Positions 1-9,720 of a stretch of DNA of 64,000 nt are shown piece after piece. Origin of the DNA: Gammaproteobacteria bacterium (GTDB taxonomy: Bacteria; Pseudomonadota; Gammaproteobacteria; Steroidobacterales; Woeseiaceae); NCBI GenBank assembly GCA_009937445.1, contig JAACFM010000016.1, forward strand, positions 1 to 64,000. The letters are read 5' to 3'. Under the pieces are notes generated by a model that saw only the letters and a program-made list of their open reading frames with translations, was not told the DNA's origin and searched no databases. Within the stretch, counting starts at the first letter, position 1; each line of letters starts with the position of its first letter. A program made the position numbers and the translations under genes.

Positions 1-2
1 TG

Positions 3-86
3 CTCATGATTCAGGCCAACATCAGCAAACGCGTACAAAATTGGCGTGAGCGGCGCGCCACTGCCGTGGCGACCATCGCTCCGTAA
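3..86 (+). CDS. Possible C-terminal end of a gene entering from the left (partial)
   Basis: One frame stays open from the window edge to a TAA at 84-86 and would encode a basic tail ending in RERRATAVATIAP. The fragment of about 27 residues is too short to assign to a family. It is followed by non-coding, AT-rich sequence, which fits the end of an upstream gene, but an open frame this short could arise by chance. Confidence 0.3.
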   Translation, partial: LMIQANISKRVQNWRERRATAVATIAP

Positions 87-307
87 AGCGGTCTCTAATT
101 CGGGAAAACAGGTAAAAAAAATCAATCCAAATTGCTTTCTCACGCATCTAATAGTCAAGTGATCGGGATGATCGCTTGAAGTAGATCGCTAACTCATTGT
201 TTCTATTGTTGGTTTTAATTAGGCAGTAAATTTGTGAACTACGTGTTGCGTTATACCGATCTAGTGTTATACTTAACTACAACACTAAAGAGATAAGCCA
301 GAACGCC
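87..307. other. Intergenic region upstream of the RND efflux operon
   Basis: AT-rich non-coding stretch between the possible upstream gene end and the first adaptor gene. The only clear signal is the promoter/operator at 246-287. No convincing terminator hairpin was seen for the upstream gene. Confidence 0.6.
246..287 (+). promoter_or_regulatory. Promoter with overlapping palindromic operator (site 1)
   Basis: A sigma-70-like promoter reads TTGCGT, 16 nt, TATACT (246-251 and 268-273). A 26-bp imperfect palindrome at 262-287 covers the -10 element, with half sites TAGTGTTATACTT and AACTACAACACTA matching at 11 of 13 positions. A nearly identical palindrome (23 of 26 bases) sits with the same spacing in front of the small-protein/GntR/ABC operon at 48764-48789. 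Binding by the GntR/YtrA-type regulator encoded at 47983-48375 is inference. The site lies about 20 bp before the first adaptor gene. Confidence 0.75.
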
Positions 308-1393
308 ATGAAAACAAAAAACCTGTTTCCAGCCACCCTATTTGCTTTGACGCTGTCCAGTGCCGCCCTTATATCCGCTTGTGGCACTGGTGTCGCGAGC
401 GTTCCAGACGCCGAGGCCATCGAGGCAGCAACGCCAGTGCCGGTTGAAACGGCGACACCGTTCCGCTCCGACATTTACGCAACGTATTCAGCCAGTGCCT
501 CTATTGCTTCGGACGCTGATGCGCCTGTGACCGCACGCGTCGCTGGAGAAGTTGTAGAGTTGCTCGTCGAAGAAGGCGATCGCATCAAAGCGGGACAGGT
601 ACTCGCGCGTCTGGACGGCGAACGGCTGCGTCTGGAAATGCTGGCAGCCAAAGCGAATCTCGATCGCGCGCAGAGGGAATACCAACGGAATATCGACTTG
701 CATGAGCGCGGCCTGATCAGCTCCGCATTATTTGAAGGACTGGAATATGATCTTGCGTCACTGAAAGCCACTCATGATCTAAAGCGCCTCAACTACGATT
801 ATTCCAATATCAGAGCTACCATCACCGGCGTTGTGTCATCGCGCAATATCAAGGCCGGTGAAAGCCTCACCGTCGGCCAGGTTGCGTTTCGAATTACCGA
901 AACATCAGAACTCATCGCGTATTTACAAATTCCGCAAGCCGAACTCGCGAAGTTCACGGCAGGTGATGATGCGACCGTCGAAGTAGCCTCCATGCCGGAC
1001 AATAATTTTGCGGCAACAATCGTTCGCATTAGCCCAACCATCGATGCGCGCAACGGTACGTTTCGCGCAACAGCGGTCATAGACAATACCGACGGAAATC
1101 TCGCCCCAGGCATGTTTGGTCGATTTACGATTGCGTATGAAAAACACACGAATGCTCTGGTGATTCCGACGAATGCCCTGCTCGACGAAGATGAAGAAAC
1201 AACGGTCTATGTTGTCAGGAATGACGAGGTTATTCGCCGCGCAGTTGAGGTTGGTATAGAGGAAGACGGACGCGTAGAAATACTGGATGGACTGCTCGAC
1301 GACGATCAGGTCGTTGTAGTCGGACATTCGGGACTTCGCGAAGGCAGCAAAGTACTCGCTAGCGCAACTGATCTGGACCGATTCACGGGCTGA
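308..1393 (+). CDS. RND efflux periplasmic adaptor lipoprotein 1 (HlyD/MFP family)
   Basis: Membrane-fusion protein linking an inner-membrane RND pump to an outer-membrane channel. The N-terminus is a lipoprotein signal with lipobox ISAC (Cys25), so the mature protein should be lipid-anchored in the periplasm. A biotinyl-lipoyl-like half (VAGEVVELLVEEGDRIKAGQ) is followed by an alpha-hairpin and the returning half (YSNIRATITGVVSS), then beta-barrel and membrane-proximal domains. At 361 residues it is of normal size. It is the first gene of a four-gene operon, paralogous to the next gene, with the operator-bearing promoter just upstream. The substrate cannot be read from the sequence. Confidence 0.9.
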   Translation: MKTKNLFPATLFALTLSSAALISACGTGVASVPDAEAIEAATPVPVETATPFRSDIYATYSASASIASDADAPVTARVAGEVVELLVEEGDRIKAGQVLARLDGERLRLEMLAAKANLDRAQREYQRNIDLHERGLISSALFEGLEYDLASLKATHDLKRLNYDYSNIRATITGVVSSRNIKAGESLTVGQVAFRITETSELIAYLQIPQAELAKFTAGDDATVEVASMPDNNFAATIVRISPTIDARNGTFRATAVIDNTDGNLAPGMFGRFTIAYEKHTNALVIPTNALLDEDEETTVYVVRNDEVIRRAVEVGIEEDGRVEILDGLLDDDQVVVVGHSGLREGSKVLASATDLDRFTG

Positions 1394-1458
1394 TCAAAAT
1401 TTCCGCAGTGGCTGCACTCAAGAAAGACCACTGCGGCAGAAGCATAAGGGGATTCCAT

Positions 1459-2526
1459 ATGAAGCTATTTCGCATTGGCTTGACTGCGTTCGCGTGCGTT
1501 TTGCTGCTCTCAGCCTGTCAACCGGGAGAAGCGGTAGAAGACGAAAAGGACGCCGAGGAAGAGACTCCTCCGGTACCGGTCGAAACCAGCGTCCCGATTC
1601 GTGGCGACATCCTCGCAACCTATACCGGCACGGCGCCGATAGAGGCGTCCGCAGAAGCCGACGTCATCGCGAAGGTTGCCGGCGAAGTTCGCGAACTGCG
1701 TGTCGAAGAAGGCGACATAGTCAGCAAGGGCCAGATTCTGGCGACTCTCGATGGTGACCGTCTGCGTCTCGAGCTCAGTGAGACCCAGGCAAGACTCAAA
1801 AAATTGCAACGAGATTTTCAACGCAACGAGGAGCTTCAGGAAAAGGGTCTGATCAGCGAAGGAGATTTTGAAAAAATGCGCTACGATCTGGAGGCGCTCC
1901 AGGCCTCTTACAATCTCGCCAGCCTCGAACTCGATTACACCAAAATTCGAGCGCCGATTGATGGCGTCATATCGGAACGTTATTTGAAACTGGGTAATAC
2001 GATCAAAACCGGCGACCCGGTATTCCGGGTGACCGGTCTTGATCCTTTGGTTGCATACATGTTTGTGCCGGAAAGAGAGTTTCAACAAATCGCCGCAGGA
2101 CAACCTGTTTTCATCGAGATCGATGCGTTACTTGGGCCACCGGTCGCAGCTTCTGTCACACGCGTCAGTCCGATTGTGGATCCCGATACCGGAACATTCA
2201 AAATAACGATTGAACTGAACGGTGTCGGTCAGAATATCAAGCCCGGTATGTTCGGACGCATGAGTATCATCTACGACAAACACGAAAACGCATTGCAAAT
2301 CCCGCGCAGTGCAATCGTTGAGACTGCGAGTGACACCTTTGTTTTCGTCGTCGAAGACAGTGTTGGCATCCGTAAGGCTGTCGAAACCGGATTCAGCAGC
2401 AACGGAATGGTTGAAATCACCTCCGGGCTCACGATGGATGAAAACATCATTACTGTCGGTCATATAGGACTAAAAAACGATGCGAGCGTCGTGGTCATTA
2501 ATGCGGCCGATGAGGACGTTGAGTAA
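1459..2526 (+). CDS. RND efflux periplasmic adaptor lipoprotein 2 (HlyD/MFP family)
   Basis: Second adaptor, clearly paralogous to the first; for example VAGEVRELRVEEGDIVSKGQ and YTKIRAPIDGVISE align with it. The ORF track begins at 1408, but ATG 1459 is preferred because AAGGGGA lies just upstream and the protein then begins with a lipoprotein signal ending LLSAC (Cys20). The order lipoyl half, hairpin, lipoyl half, barrel is typical. Its stop shares one base with the start of the permease gene (TAATG), indicating translational coupling. Two adaptors with two permeases suggest either two pumps or a heteromeric one. Confidence 0.9.
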   Translation: MKLFRIGLTAFACVLLLSACQPGEAVEDEKDAEEETPPVPVETSVPIRGDILATYTGTAPIEASAEADVIAKVAGEVRELRVEEGDIVSKGQILATLDGDRLRLELSETQARLKKLQRDFQRNEELQEKGLISEGDFEKMRYDLEALQASYNLASLELDYTKIRAPIDGVISERYLKLGNTIKTGDPVFRVTGLDPLVAYMFVPEREFQQIAAGQPVFIEIDALLGPPVAASVTRVSPIVDPDTGTFKITIELNGVGQNIKPGMFGRMSIIYDKHENALQIPRSAIVETASDTFVFVVEDSVGIRKAVETGFSSNGMVEITSGLTMDENIITVGHIGLKNDASVVVINAADEDVE

Positions 2527-5500
2527 TGCGTCGCCTGATTGAAATCGCCACTGAGCGTCGCGTAACGATCATGATGTTGATGACGGCCATCGTGTTGTTC
2601 GGCATGGTATCGCTCTCACGACTGAACCTGAATCTGTTACCCGATATCTCATACCCAACGCTCACCATCCGCGCAGAGCTGACGGGCGCAGCGCCGGTCG
2701 AAATTGAGAACCTTCTGACCAAACCGATCGAAGAAGCCATCGGCGTGGTACGAAACGTGCGGCTGGTGCGGTCAGTATCACGTTCGGGTCAGGCCGACGT
2801 TACGATCGAGTTTCTCTGGGGTACCGACATGGATATGGCCGGTATCGACGTACGAGAGAAGCTGGATGTCCTGTTTCTGCCTCTGGAAGCCAGTCGTCCC
2901 TTGCTGCTGCGTTTTGACCCGTCCTCTGAACCTATCGTTCGTCTTGGTTTGCTCTGCAAACCTGAATGGACGGTGCCAGAGAGCACAGATGACCAGGGGG
3001 TGGTGACGCCAGCTGTAACAAAGCAAGACCCTGAATGTGGCTCCGAAGCCCGACTAAAGTCTTTGCGCCGCTTGGCCGAAGACCGTATCAAGACGGAATT
3101 GGAGGCCGAAGAAGGCACTGCTGCAGTTAAGGTCAGTGGTGGACTTGAAGATGAAATACAGATTCGTGTCGACCAGCATAAGCTCTCGCAGTTGGGCATC
3201 AGTATTGGCCAAATTTCAGAGCGCATTCGCACAGAGAATGTGAATCTTTCTGGAGGCCGACTGGAAGAAGGCAACCAGCGCTTCCTCGTTAGAACACTGA
3301 ATGAATTTCAGAGCGTCGATGAGTTTCGCGACGCAATTATCGCTTACGTCTCCGGACAACCAATTTACCTGCGTGATGTTGCGACCGTCGAACAAGGCTA
3401 CAAAGACCGGGAAGCAATCACACGGGTCAAGGGCCAGGAATCTGTAGAACTTGCCATCTACAAGGAAGGTGACGCAAACACAGTCCAGGTCGCCCAGCGT
3501 ATCGAGCGTCGCCTGCAAGCTGTCCGCAAGTCCTTGCCCGAAAACTTCGAACTCATCACCGTTTACGACCAATCGACGTTTATCTCATCTGCGGTATCTG
3601 ATGTCCGCCTGGCGGCCGTTCTGGGCGGATTGATCGCAATTTTTGTGCTCTATGGTTTCCTCCGGGATGCGCGAGCGACAACCATCGTCGGGATTGCAAT
3701 CCCCGTCTCGGTGATCGGCACTTTCTTGTTGATGTACATGAACGACATATCGTTGAACATCATGTCTCTGGGCGGCATTGCGCTTGCCGTTGGTATGCTC
3801 GTCGATAACTCAATCGTCGTACTTGAGAATATTGTTCGTAAGAAAGAACAAGGCGCCGGCATTCTTGAGGCGGCTCAGACTGGCACGACCGAAGTCGGCT
3901 CAGCCGTAGTTGCCGCCACGCTAACGACGATTGCCGTATTTTTTCCGATGGTATTTATCAGCGGGATCGCCGGACAGTTATTCAAAGATCAGGCCTTGAC
4001 GGTCACGTTTGCGTTGACCTTTTCCCTCATTGTCGCACTCACACTCATCCCGATGCTCGCATCGCTTGGCGCCAAAAGCCGTTACGACGAAGGCGATGAT
4101 GGTCAGGCTGCCAACTGGTTCACACGCTCTGTTGCGTTCGTTGTGAGAATGCTCGGATATGTCGCCTTCGCCATTGGGAAATTATTCTGGATTTTATTGT
4201 GGGCACCTACCTGGGTATTGCAGGCTTTCTACAGATCGATCGCGGCTGTATATCCCGGGCTTCTGAAATGGTCGCTGCAACACCGCCCCAGTGTCATTCT
4301 TGTTTCATTAATTTTGTTTCTCTCTACCATGGCTTTGGTGCCACGGCTCGGGACAGAGTTGATCCCACAGTTTTCGCAGGGTGAATTTACAGCCAACCTG
4401 AGGCTGCCACCGGGAATGCCCCTGGCTGAAACAGATAAGGCTATTCAGTCCGCTCAGCGCGTTGCGGCAGCCATAGACGCCGTTGAGCTCAACTACTCGG
4501 TAGCGGGCACAGGTAACCGGCTCGACGCGAATCCGGTTGATGCGGGTGATAACAGCGGGGCACTTAGCATTACGCTCAAGAAGGGCTCCGGTCGCGAAGC
4601 CGAAAACGAAACCATGGCCGCAATGAGAGCCGAACTGTCAACGCTCGCAGGTGTCCAGTACGAGTTCACGCGACCGTCGTTACTGTCTTTCGACAGCCCA
4701 CTGCAAATTGAGGTTTCCGGGTACGACCTGGCCAGCCTGGCCAGAGTCAGCCAGTCAATCGTGCAAGCAATGTCAAGCTCTGATCGATTCACGGATATCA
4801 AAACATCTGTCGAAAGTGGCAACCCGGAGATCCAGATTGTCTTCGATCAGGAACGCGCTGCGAAGCTCGGTCTCGCTGTACGCGACATAGCGAACAGTGT
4901 CGTTGCCAATGTTCGTGGCGAACTGGCAACCCGGTATACCTGGCGAGACAGGAAGATCGACGTATTGGTGCGCAGCGTCGACACGCGGCAGTCAAGTATC
5001 GAAGAAATTCGCAATCTGATTGTCAATCCGACCTCCGAACGCCCGGTAACACTTGATGCTGTAGCGGATATAGTGGTCTCAGAAGGACCCGCTGAAATTC
5101 GCCGCGTGGCTCAAGATAGAGTGGCTATTATCACGGCGAACCTCGCTTACGGCGACCTTGGCGCCGCTGCGCTGGAAGCTGGAAAGATCGTCAGCAAAAC
5201 ACCCATGCCCGCCGGCGTTAGTGCCATTGTGTCGGGCCAAAGTGAAGAAATGCAGGACTCGTTCAAGTCAATGCAGTTCGCATTGGCTCTCGCTGTGTTT
5301 CTTGTCTACCTGGTGATGGCTTCGCAGTTCGAATCACTGATTCATCCGTTTGTGATTCTCTTCACAATTCCGCTCGCTTTGATTGGCGCCGTTCTCGCCC
5401 TGTTCATTACGGGCACTACCATTAATATCGTCGCCTTTATCGGCGTCATCATGCTCGCCGGTATCGTCGTGAACAATGCGATCGTTCTGGTTGATCTGAT

Positions 5501-5750
5501 CAATCAGCTGCGCGCACAGGGCAAGGAACGACTTGAGGCCATACTTGAGGCCGGCACCGCCCGGTTGCGGCCTATCCTGATGACCTCGCTAACCACGACT
5601 CTTGGACTGCTACCCATGGCAATGGGCTTCGGTGAAGGTTCCGAGGTACGCACGCCGATGGCCATTACCGTGATTGGCGGGCTCACCGTCTCCACACTGC
5701 TGACCCTGGTCGTTATACCTGTCGTCTACTCACTGATGGACAGAAGATGA
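2526..5750 (+). CDS. RND efflux permease 1 (AcrB/HAE1-like inner-membrane pump)
   Basis: Proton-driven efflux pump of the RND superfamily, 1074 residues. A first transmembrane helix is followed by a large periplasmic domain, a TM block with GGIALAVGMLVDNSIVVLENI (the TM4 region with conserved acidic residues), a second periplasmic loop, and a C-terminal block with MLAGIVVNNAIVLVDLIN. The AcrB-like duplication is evident. An insertion in the first porter loop (about residues 140-175, with Cys residues) makes it slightly longer than usual. The start overlaps the adaptor stop by one base, and the stop overlaps the next permease by four (ATGA). No TolC-type channel gene is adjacent. Confidence 0.92.
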   Translation: MRRLIEIATERRVTIMMLMTAIVLFGMVSLSRLNLNLLPDISYPTLTIRAELTGAAPVEIENLLTKPIEEAIGVVRNVRLVRSVSRSGQADVTIEFLWGTDMDMAGIDVREKLDVLFLPLEASRPLLLRFDPSSEPIVRLGLLCKPEWTVPESTDDQGVVTPAVTKQDPECGSEARLKSLRRLAEDRIKTELEAEEGTAAVKVSGGLEDEIQIRVDQHKLSQLGISIGQISERIRTENVNLSGGRLEEGNQRFLVRTLNEFQSVDEFRDAIIAYVSGQPIYLRDVATVEQGYKDREAITRVKGQESVELAIYKEGDANTVQVAQRIERRLQAVRKSLPENFELITVYDQSTFISSAVSDVRLAAVLGGLIAIFVLYGFLRDARATTIVGIAIPVSVIGTFLLMYMNDISLNIMSLGGIALAVGMLVDNSIVVLENIVRKKEQGAGILEAAQTGTTEVGSAVVAATLTTIAVFFPMVFISGIAGQLFKDQALTVTFALTFSLIVALTLIPMLASLGAKSRYDEGDDGQAANWFTRSVAFVVRMLGYVAFAIGKLFWILLWAPTWVLQAFYRSIAAVYPGLLKWSLQHRPSVILVSLILFLSTMALVPRLGTELIPQFSQGEFTANLRLPPGMPLAETDKAIQSAQRVAAAIDAVELNYSVAGTGNRLDANPVDAGDNSGALSITLKKGSGREAENETMAAMRAELSTLAGVQYEFTRPSLLSFDSPLQIEVSGYDLASLARVSQSIVQAMSSSDRFTDIKTSVESGNPEIQIVFDQERAAKLGLAVRDIANSVVANVRGELATRYTWRDRKIDVLVRSVDTRQSSIEEIRNLIVNPTSERPVTLDAVADIVVSEGPAEIRRVAQDRVAIITANLAYGDLGAAALEAGKIVSKTPMPAGVSAIVSGQSEEMQDSFKSMQFALALAVFLVYLVMASQFESLIHPFVILFTIPLALIGAVLALFITGTTINIVAFIGVIMLAGIVVNNAIVLVDLINQLRAQGKERLEAILEAGTARLRPILMTSLTTTLGLLPMAMGFGEGSEVRTPMAITVIGGLTVSTLLTLVVIPVVYSLMDRR

Positions 5751-8700
5751 AACATACCGAAGTTGCGTTACGCCGCCCGGTTACGACAGTCGTTGTATTC
5801 GTCGCTTTGTCTCTGATCGGATTGCTCGCGTCGAAATTGCTGCCGCTGGAAAAATTCCCGGATATCGAATTTCCCGGAATTTTTGTGATGGTTCCTTACA
5901 ACGGCTCAACACCGGAGGAAGTTGAACAGCTCATTACCCGTCCGGTCGAGGAGGCGCTCGCAACACTATCTGGCGTCGAGGCCATGTACTCAACCTCCAG
6001 GGAAGACCAGGCAGAAATCTTTCTGCAATTTGGCTGGGACCAGAGTATGGGAGCCAAAGGGATCGAGGCACGGGCAAAAGTCGACAGCATCCGACATCTG
6101 TTGCCGAGCGATGTCCGTCGAGTATTGGTCTTCACCGGCTCGTTGGGCGATCAGCCCATACTGCAGCTGCGAATCTCATCAGAACGCGACTTGTCCGACA
6201 GCCATGAAATGCTCGAACGCTTGCTCAAACGACGTTTGGAACGCATTGCAGGCGTCTCACGAGTCGACCTTCAGGGTGTTGAACCACGTGAAATCCGAAT
6301 CCTGCTGAAGCCGGACCAGTTAGCCGCTCACGGCATTGATATCGCCACCGTTCGCGCACTGCTGATGAACAGCAATTTCGCCGTCAGTGCAGGCAGAATT
6401 ACGGCGGCAGACCAGCGCTTCAGTATTCGGCCCAGCGGCGAATTCGAGTCTGTCGATGACATTCGCGACCTGGTCCTCAATGCCAACGGCCTGCGCCTCC
6501 GTGACGTCGCGAATGTAGAGCTGCTGACGCCGGAACGAAACTACGGTCGTCATCTGGATAAGCAATATGCAATTGGCGTTGCCATCAGCAAGGCAACGGG
6601 CGCCAATTTGGTGGACGTCACTGATCGTGTCATTGCCGAAGTCGAAGAGATCGGCCAACTACCAGAAATGACGGGCATCAAGATATTCTCTTTGGACAAT
6701 CAGGGTGACTCCGTTCGCGAATCGCTCGGTGATCTGCTGAGTGCCGGCGCCCTCGGTGGCCTGCTCGCCATTATCGTCTTGTACCTGTTCCTGCGGCAGG
6801 TAACGACCACACTGATCGTCACGGCGTCGGTGCCGTTCTCTCTTATGATCACACTCGGTGCGATGTATTTTGCCGGTCTGACCTTGAACATCCTGTCGAT
6901 GATGGGTTTGATGCTTGCGGTCGGCATGTTGGTGGACAACGCCGTTGTCGTTACCGAAAGTATTTTTCGACATCGAACGGATGATCCGAAAAACCCGATT
7001 GAGGCAACCATCCGCGGTGTCAAGGAAGTTGGCCTCGCCGTGATCGCCGGTACCGCGACAACTATCATTGTGTTTGCTCCGATGATTGTTGGCGCGCGGA
7101 CCGATATGTCGATCTTCCTGTCTCACGTTGCAATCACCATCATCGTTGCACTCGTCGCCTCGTTATTCATCGCACAAACCCTTGTGCCGATGCTCGCTGC
7201 GCGTATTGCTGTTCCACCGCAGCCAGGGTCCGGTGCCCTGATATCACGCCTTACGACTCGTTACGCTGCCAGTCTCGAGTGGATACTGCAGCATCGATGG
7301 TGGACCGGCGCGGGCATCGGCCTGGTGTGCCTGATCGGTGTGGCACCGCTGATGCTGGACCTGATCAAGTTCGATATGTTCCCTCAGGACGTCGGTCGGC
7401 GATTGTTCATGCCCTACCATGTGGAAGGACAGCATTCCCTGGAACGCGTGGAGCAGTCAGTCGACAAGATCGAGGAGTACCTGTACTCCCGTCAGGAAGA
7501 ATTCAATATTCGTTCGGTTTACAGCTATTACGATCAGGGCCGGGGCGAGTCGATCATCTTGTTGACCAACAAAGAGGACGCAACGCTTTCAACCAAGGAA
7601 ATCATTGCGTTGATTGAGGCGGACCTGCCACAAATCGCGATTGGCAAACCCAGCTTTTCGTTTGACCAGCAAGGCGGCGGCGATGGCGGCTTTACGATTC
7701 AGATCAGCGGTGATTCCACAGAGGTCCTGAATGATCTTGCACGTGAAATCTCCCGGTCACTGGCAACCGTGGAAGGCCTGAAAGATATTCTTAGCGATGG
7801 TGAATCCGGCAATAAGGAAGTGCGCGTCACGATCGATCGTACGAGAGCGGCGAATGTCGGACTATCGGCTGAAACGATCGCGCAAACTATCAGTACTGCA
7901 ATGCGCGGCGAGAGCCTGCGCGAATTCCGCAACGATAATGGTGAAGTAGCCGTTCGCATGGCGTTTCGAGAAAGCGACAAACAAAGCATTGAACAACTTG
8001 CGAATCTGCCGCTTTACACACCTGAAGGCCGTCGGATAACTCTTGGAACCGTCGCCTCGCTACACGTCGGTCGATCGCCGGACAGCATCAGGCGCACCGA
8101 CCGCCAGACTGCCGTCATTTTGTCCGCGAATCTGGATGATGAAGTTACGGCTGATGATGTTCGACCGCGCGTCAACAACCTGATGGCGAACTTTCAAATG
8201 CCGCCGGGATATAGCTGGAAAGAAGGTCGTGGCTTTGAGCGTCAGGACGAAACTGCTGACATGATGGCAACCAATATTCTGCTGGGCGTGGCCTGTATTT
8301 TTCTGGTGATGGCAGCGCTGTTCGAATCATTGATCTTGCCGTTCTCTATTATTCTGGGCTCCATCGTATTTTCGATTTTTGGCGTATTTCTATTCTTTGC
8401 TGCGACCGGTACGACATTTTCCTTCATGGCGATGATTGGCATTATGATTCTCATCGGTGTTGTGGTGAATAACGGTATCGTTTTGGTCGATCACATCAAT
8501 AACCTGCGCCAGGAGGGCGTCGACAGGGACAAAGCGATCGTGATGGCAGGCCGCGATAGATTACGGCCAATTCTGATGACGGTGGCAACGACTATTGTCG
8601 GTTTGGCTCCACTGGCAATCGGCACGACTCAGGTGGGTGGTGACGGGCCACCTTACTATCCGATGGCAAGAGCAATTATCGGCGGGCTGGCTTTCTCGAC

Positions 8701-8818
8701 AGTCGTGTCATTACTGGTGGTCCCGGCTCTGTATGTCTACTTCGACAGCCTTGCAGCATGGGGTAGGAAGGTCATGCGCACGGTCCGTAAAGGCCGTACG
8801 CACACCGTTAAAGCTTAG
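5747..8818 (+). CDS. RND efflux permease 2 (AcrB/HAE1-like inner-membrane pump)
   Basis: Second RND permease, 1023 residues, starting inside the stop of the first (ATGA overlap). It has the usual TM1 (RRPVTTVVVFVALSLIGLLA), porter loops, LMLAVGMLVDNAVVVTESI in the TM4 region and IGVVVNNGIVLVDHIN near the C-terminus. It differs substantially from permease 1, so it is an old paralogue, not a recent copy. Adjacent dissimilar permeases recall MdtB/MdtC, which form a mixed trimer; whether that happens here is inference. The C-terminal tail is basic (RKVMRTVRKGRTH). The stop overlaps the convergent gene by four bases. Confidence 0.92.
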   Translation: MKHTEVALRRPVTTVVVFVALSLIGLLASKLLPLEKFPDIEFPGIFVMVPYNGSTPEEVEQLITRPVEEALATLSGVEAMYSTSREDQAEIFLQFGWDQSMGAKGIEARAKVDSIRHLLPSDVRRVLVFTGSLGDQPILQLRISSERDLSDSHEMLERLLKRRLERIAGVSRVDLQGVEPREIRILLKPDQLAAHGIDIATVRALLMNSNFAVSAGRITAADQRFSIRPSGEFESVDDIRDLVLNANGLRLRDVANVELLTPERNYGRHLDKQYAIGVAISKATGANLVDVTDRVIAEVEEIGQLPEMTGIKIFSLDNQGDSVRESLGDLLSAGALGGLLAIIVLYLFLRQVTTTLIVTASVPFSLMITLGAMYFAGLTLNILSMMGLMLAVGMLVDNAVVVTESIFRHRTDDPKNPIEATIRGVKEVGLAVIAGTATTIIVFAPMIVGARTDMSIFLSHVAITIIVALVASLFIAQTLVPMLAARIAVPPQPGSGALISRLTTRYAASLEWILQHRWWTGAGIGLVCLIGVAPLMLDLIKFDMFPQDVGRRLFMPYHVEGQHSLERVEQSVDKIEEYLYSRQEEFNIRSVYSYYDQGRGESIILLTNKEDATLSTKEIIALIEADLPQIAIGKPSFSFDQQGGGDGGFTIQISGDSTEVLNDLAREISRSLATVEGLKDILSDGESGNKEVRVTIDRTRAANVGLSAETIAQTISTAMRGESLREFRNDNGEVAVRMAFRESDKQSIEQLANLPLYTPEGRRITLGTVASLHVGRSPDSIRRTDRQTAVILSANLDDEVTADDVRPRVNNLMANFQMPPGYSWKEGRGFERQDETADMMATNILLGVACIFLVMAALFESLILPFSIILGSIVFSIFGVFLFFAATGTTFSFMAMIGIMILIGVVVNNGIVLVDHINNLRQEGVDRDKAIVMAGRDRLRPILMTVATTIVGLAPLAIGTTQVGGDGPPYYPMARAIIGGLAFSTVVSLLVVPALYVYFDSLAAWGRKVMRTVRKGRTHTVKA

Positions 8819-9591
8819 CGGGTTAACGATCGGATTCGCTTACGCCCTGCGACGCCAAGTAGAGCCAGCAGCCCGATGAGTCCTAGCGATCCGCCACCAC
8901 CCCCTTCATTCACGACAATCGTTGTGCCAGGCGGTGTGTCACGACCAGCATCCTCCAGCGGCAAGTACGACAGTTCAGATGACTCTTGTGGACCGAAACT
9001 GGCCACGAAACTGCCGTCGTATGTGTCGAATAGTTCGATCAGCATATCGTAATCGCCCGATTGGTAGCCGGAGAGCAACTCGGTATCTATCGAGTACGTA
9101 TCATCGCCTGATGCCCCGAAGATCCTGAAGTCATCGGTCGATGCGTATTCATTCCAGGGTCCGTAGTCATAACTCAGGTAGATGACAGCATAAACATCCG
9201 CCGAACTGTAAACGGTGTCTGCATCAAACGTGAGGTCAATACCGAAATAGTAGCCGTCCCTGTCCAGGTCCGAATAGAGCTCAACGCTTGCGTCGTAGAT
9301 CCAGAACTCTACGTTCGGCGTTCGCGTGATCGTTTGCGATCCAGCTGCCAATGACGCTTGCTGCACGCTGCCGCGTGTCGACTTGTCGCGGTCGCCGCTA
9401 GTGACCAGCGGTTCCAGCTCATCGAGAGCAATTACACTATCGCTGCTCTGATGGATGCTCTGCCCCGCTATGCTGGAGCTGATTCGCGGTTCGGACATCT
9501 CGTCTGCCCGAGTTGTCGCGGCACCGGCCATTAGCAATAGCGCCGCTGATAAGTACCAGGTCAGATTGAACTTTCGCGTTTGAGTTTTCAT
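8815..9591 (-). CDS. Exported protein with C-terminal sorting-type tripartite signal
   Basis: Unrecognised 258-residue protein. A signal peptide (cleavage near TTRADE) leads into an acidic, Tyr/Asp-rich beta-type region. The C-terminus is tripartite: a run of five glycines, a hydrophobic helix (LGLIGLLALLGVAG) and a basic end RKRIRSLTR. This matches the general plan of GlyGly-CTERM/PEP-CTERM-like sorting signals handled by rhombosortase or exosortase-type systems; no such enzyme is in the window. A strong AGGAGGG lies just before the ATG. Function unknown, probably cell surface or secreted. Confidence 0.75.
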   Translation of the reverse strand: MKTQTRKFNLTWYLSAALLLMAGAATTRADEMSEPRISSSIAGQSIHQSSDSVIALDELEPLVTSGDRDKSTRGSVQQASLAAGSQTITRTPNVEFWIYDASVELYSDLDRDGYYFGIDLTFDADTVYSSADVYAVIYLSYDYGPWNEYASTDDFRIFGASGDDTYSIDTELLSGYQSGDYDMLIELFDTYDGSFVASFGPQESSELSYLPLEDAGRDTPPGTTIVVNEGGGGGSLGLIGLLALLGVAGRKRIRSLTR

Positions 9592-9720
9592 TTCATGCCC
9601 TCCTGCATGTTACGACCCTATTAGATGCCCGCGTCGATGAATCCTCGCTGAATAGATATGCCTGCGGTATGACTCGTGCGATCATGTTCAGCCTGTATTC
9701 ACAAAAATGAGCACACCGCC

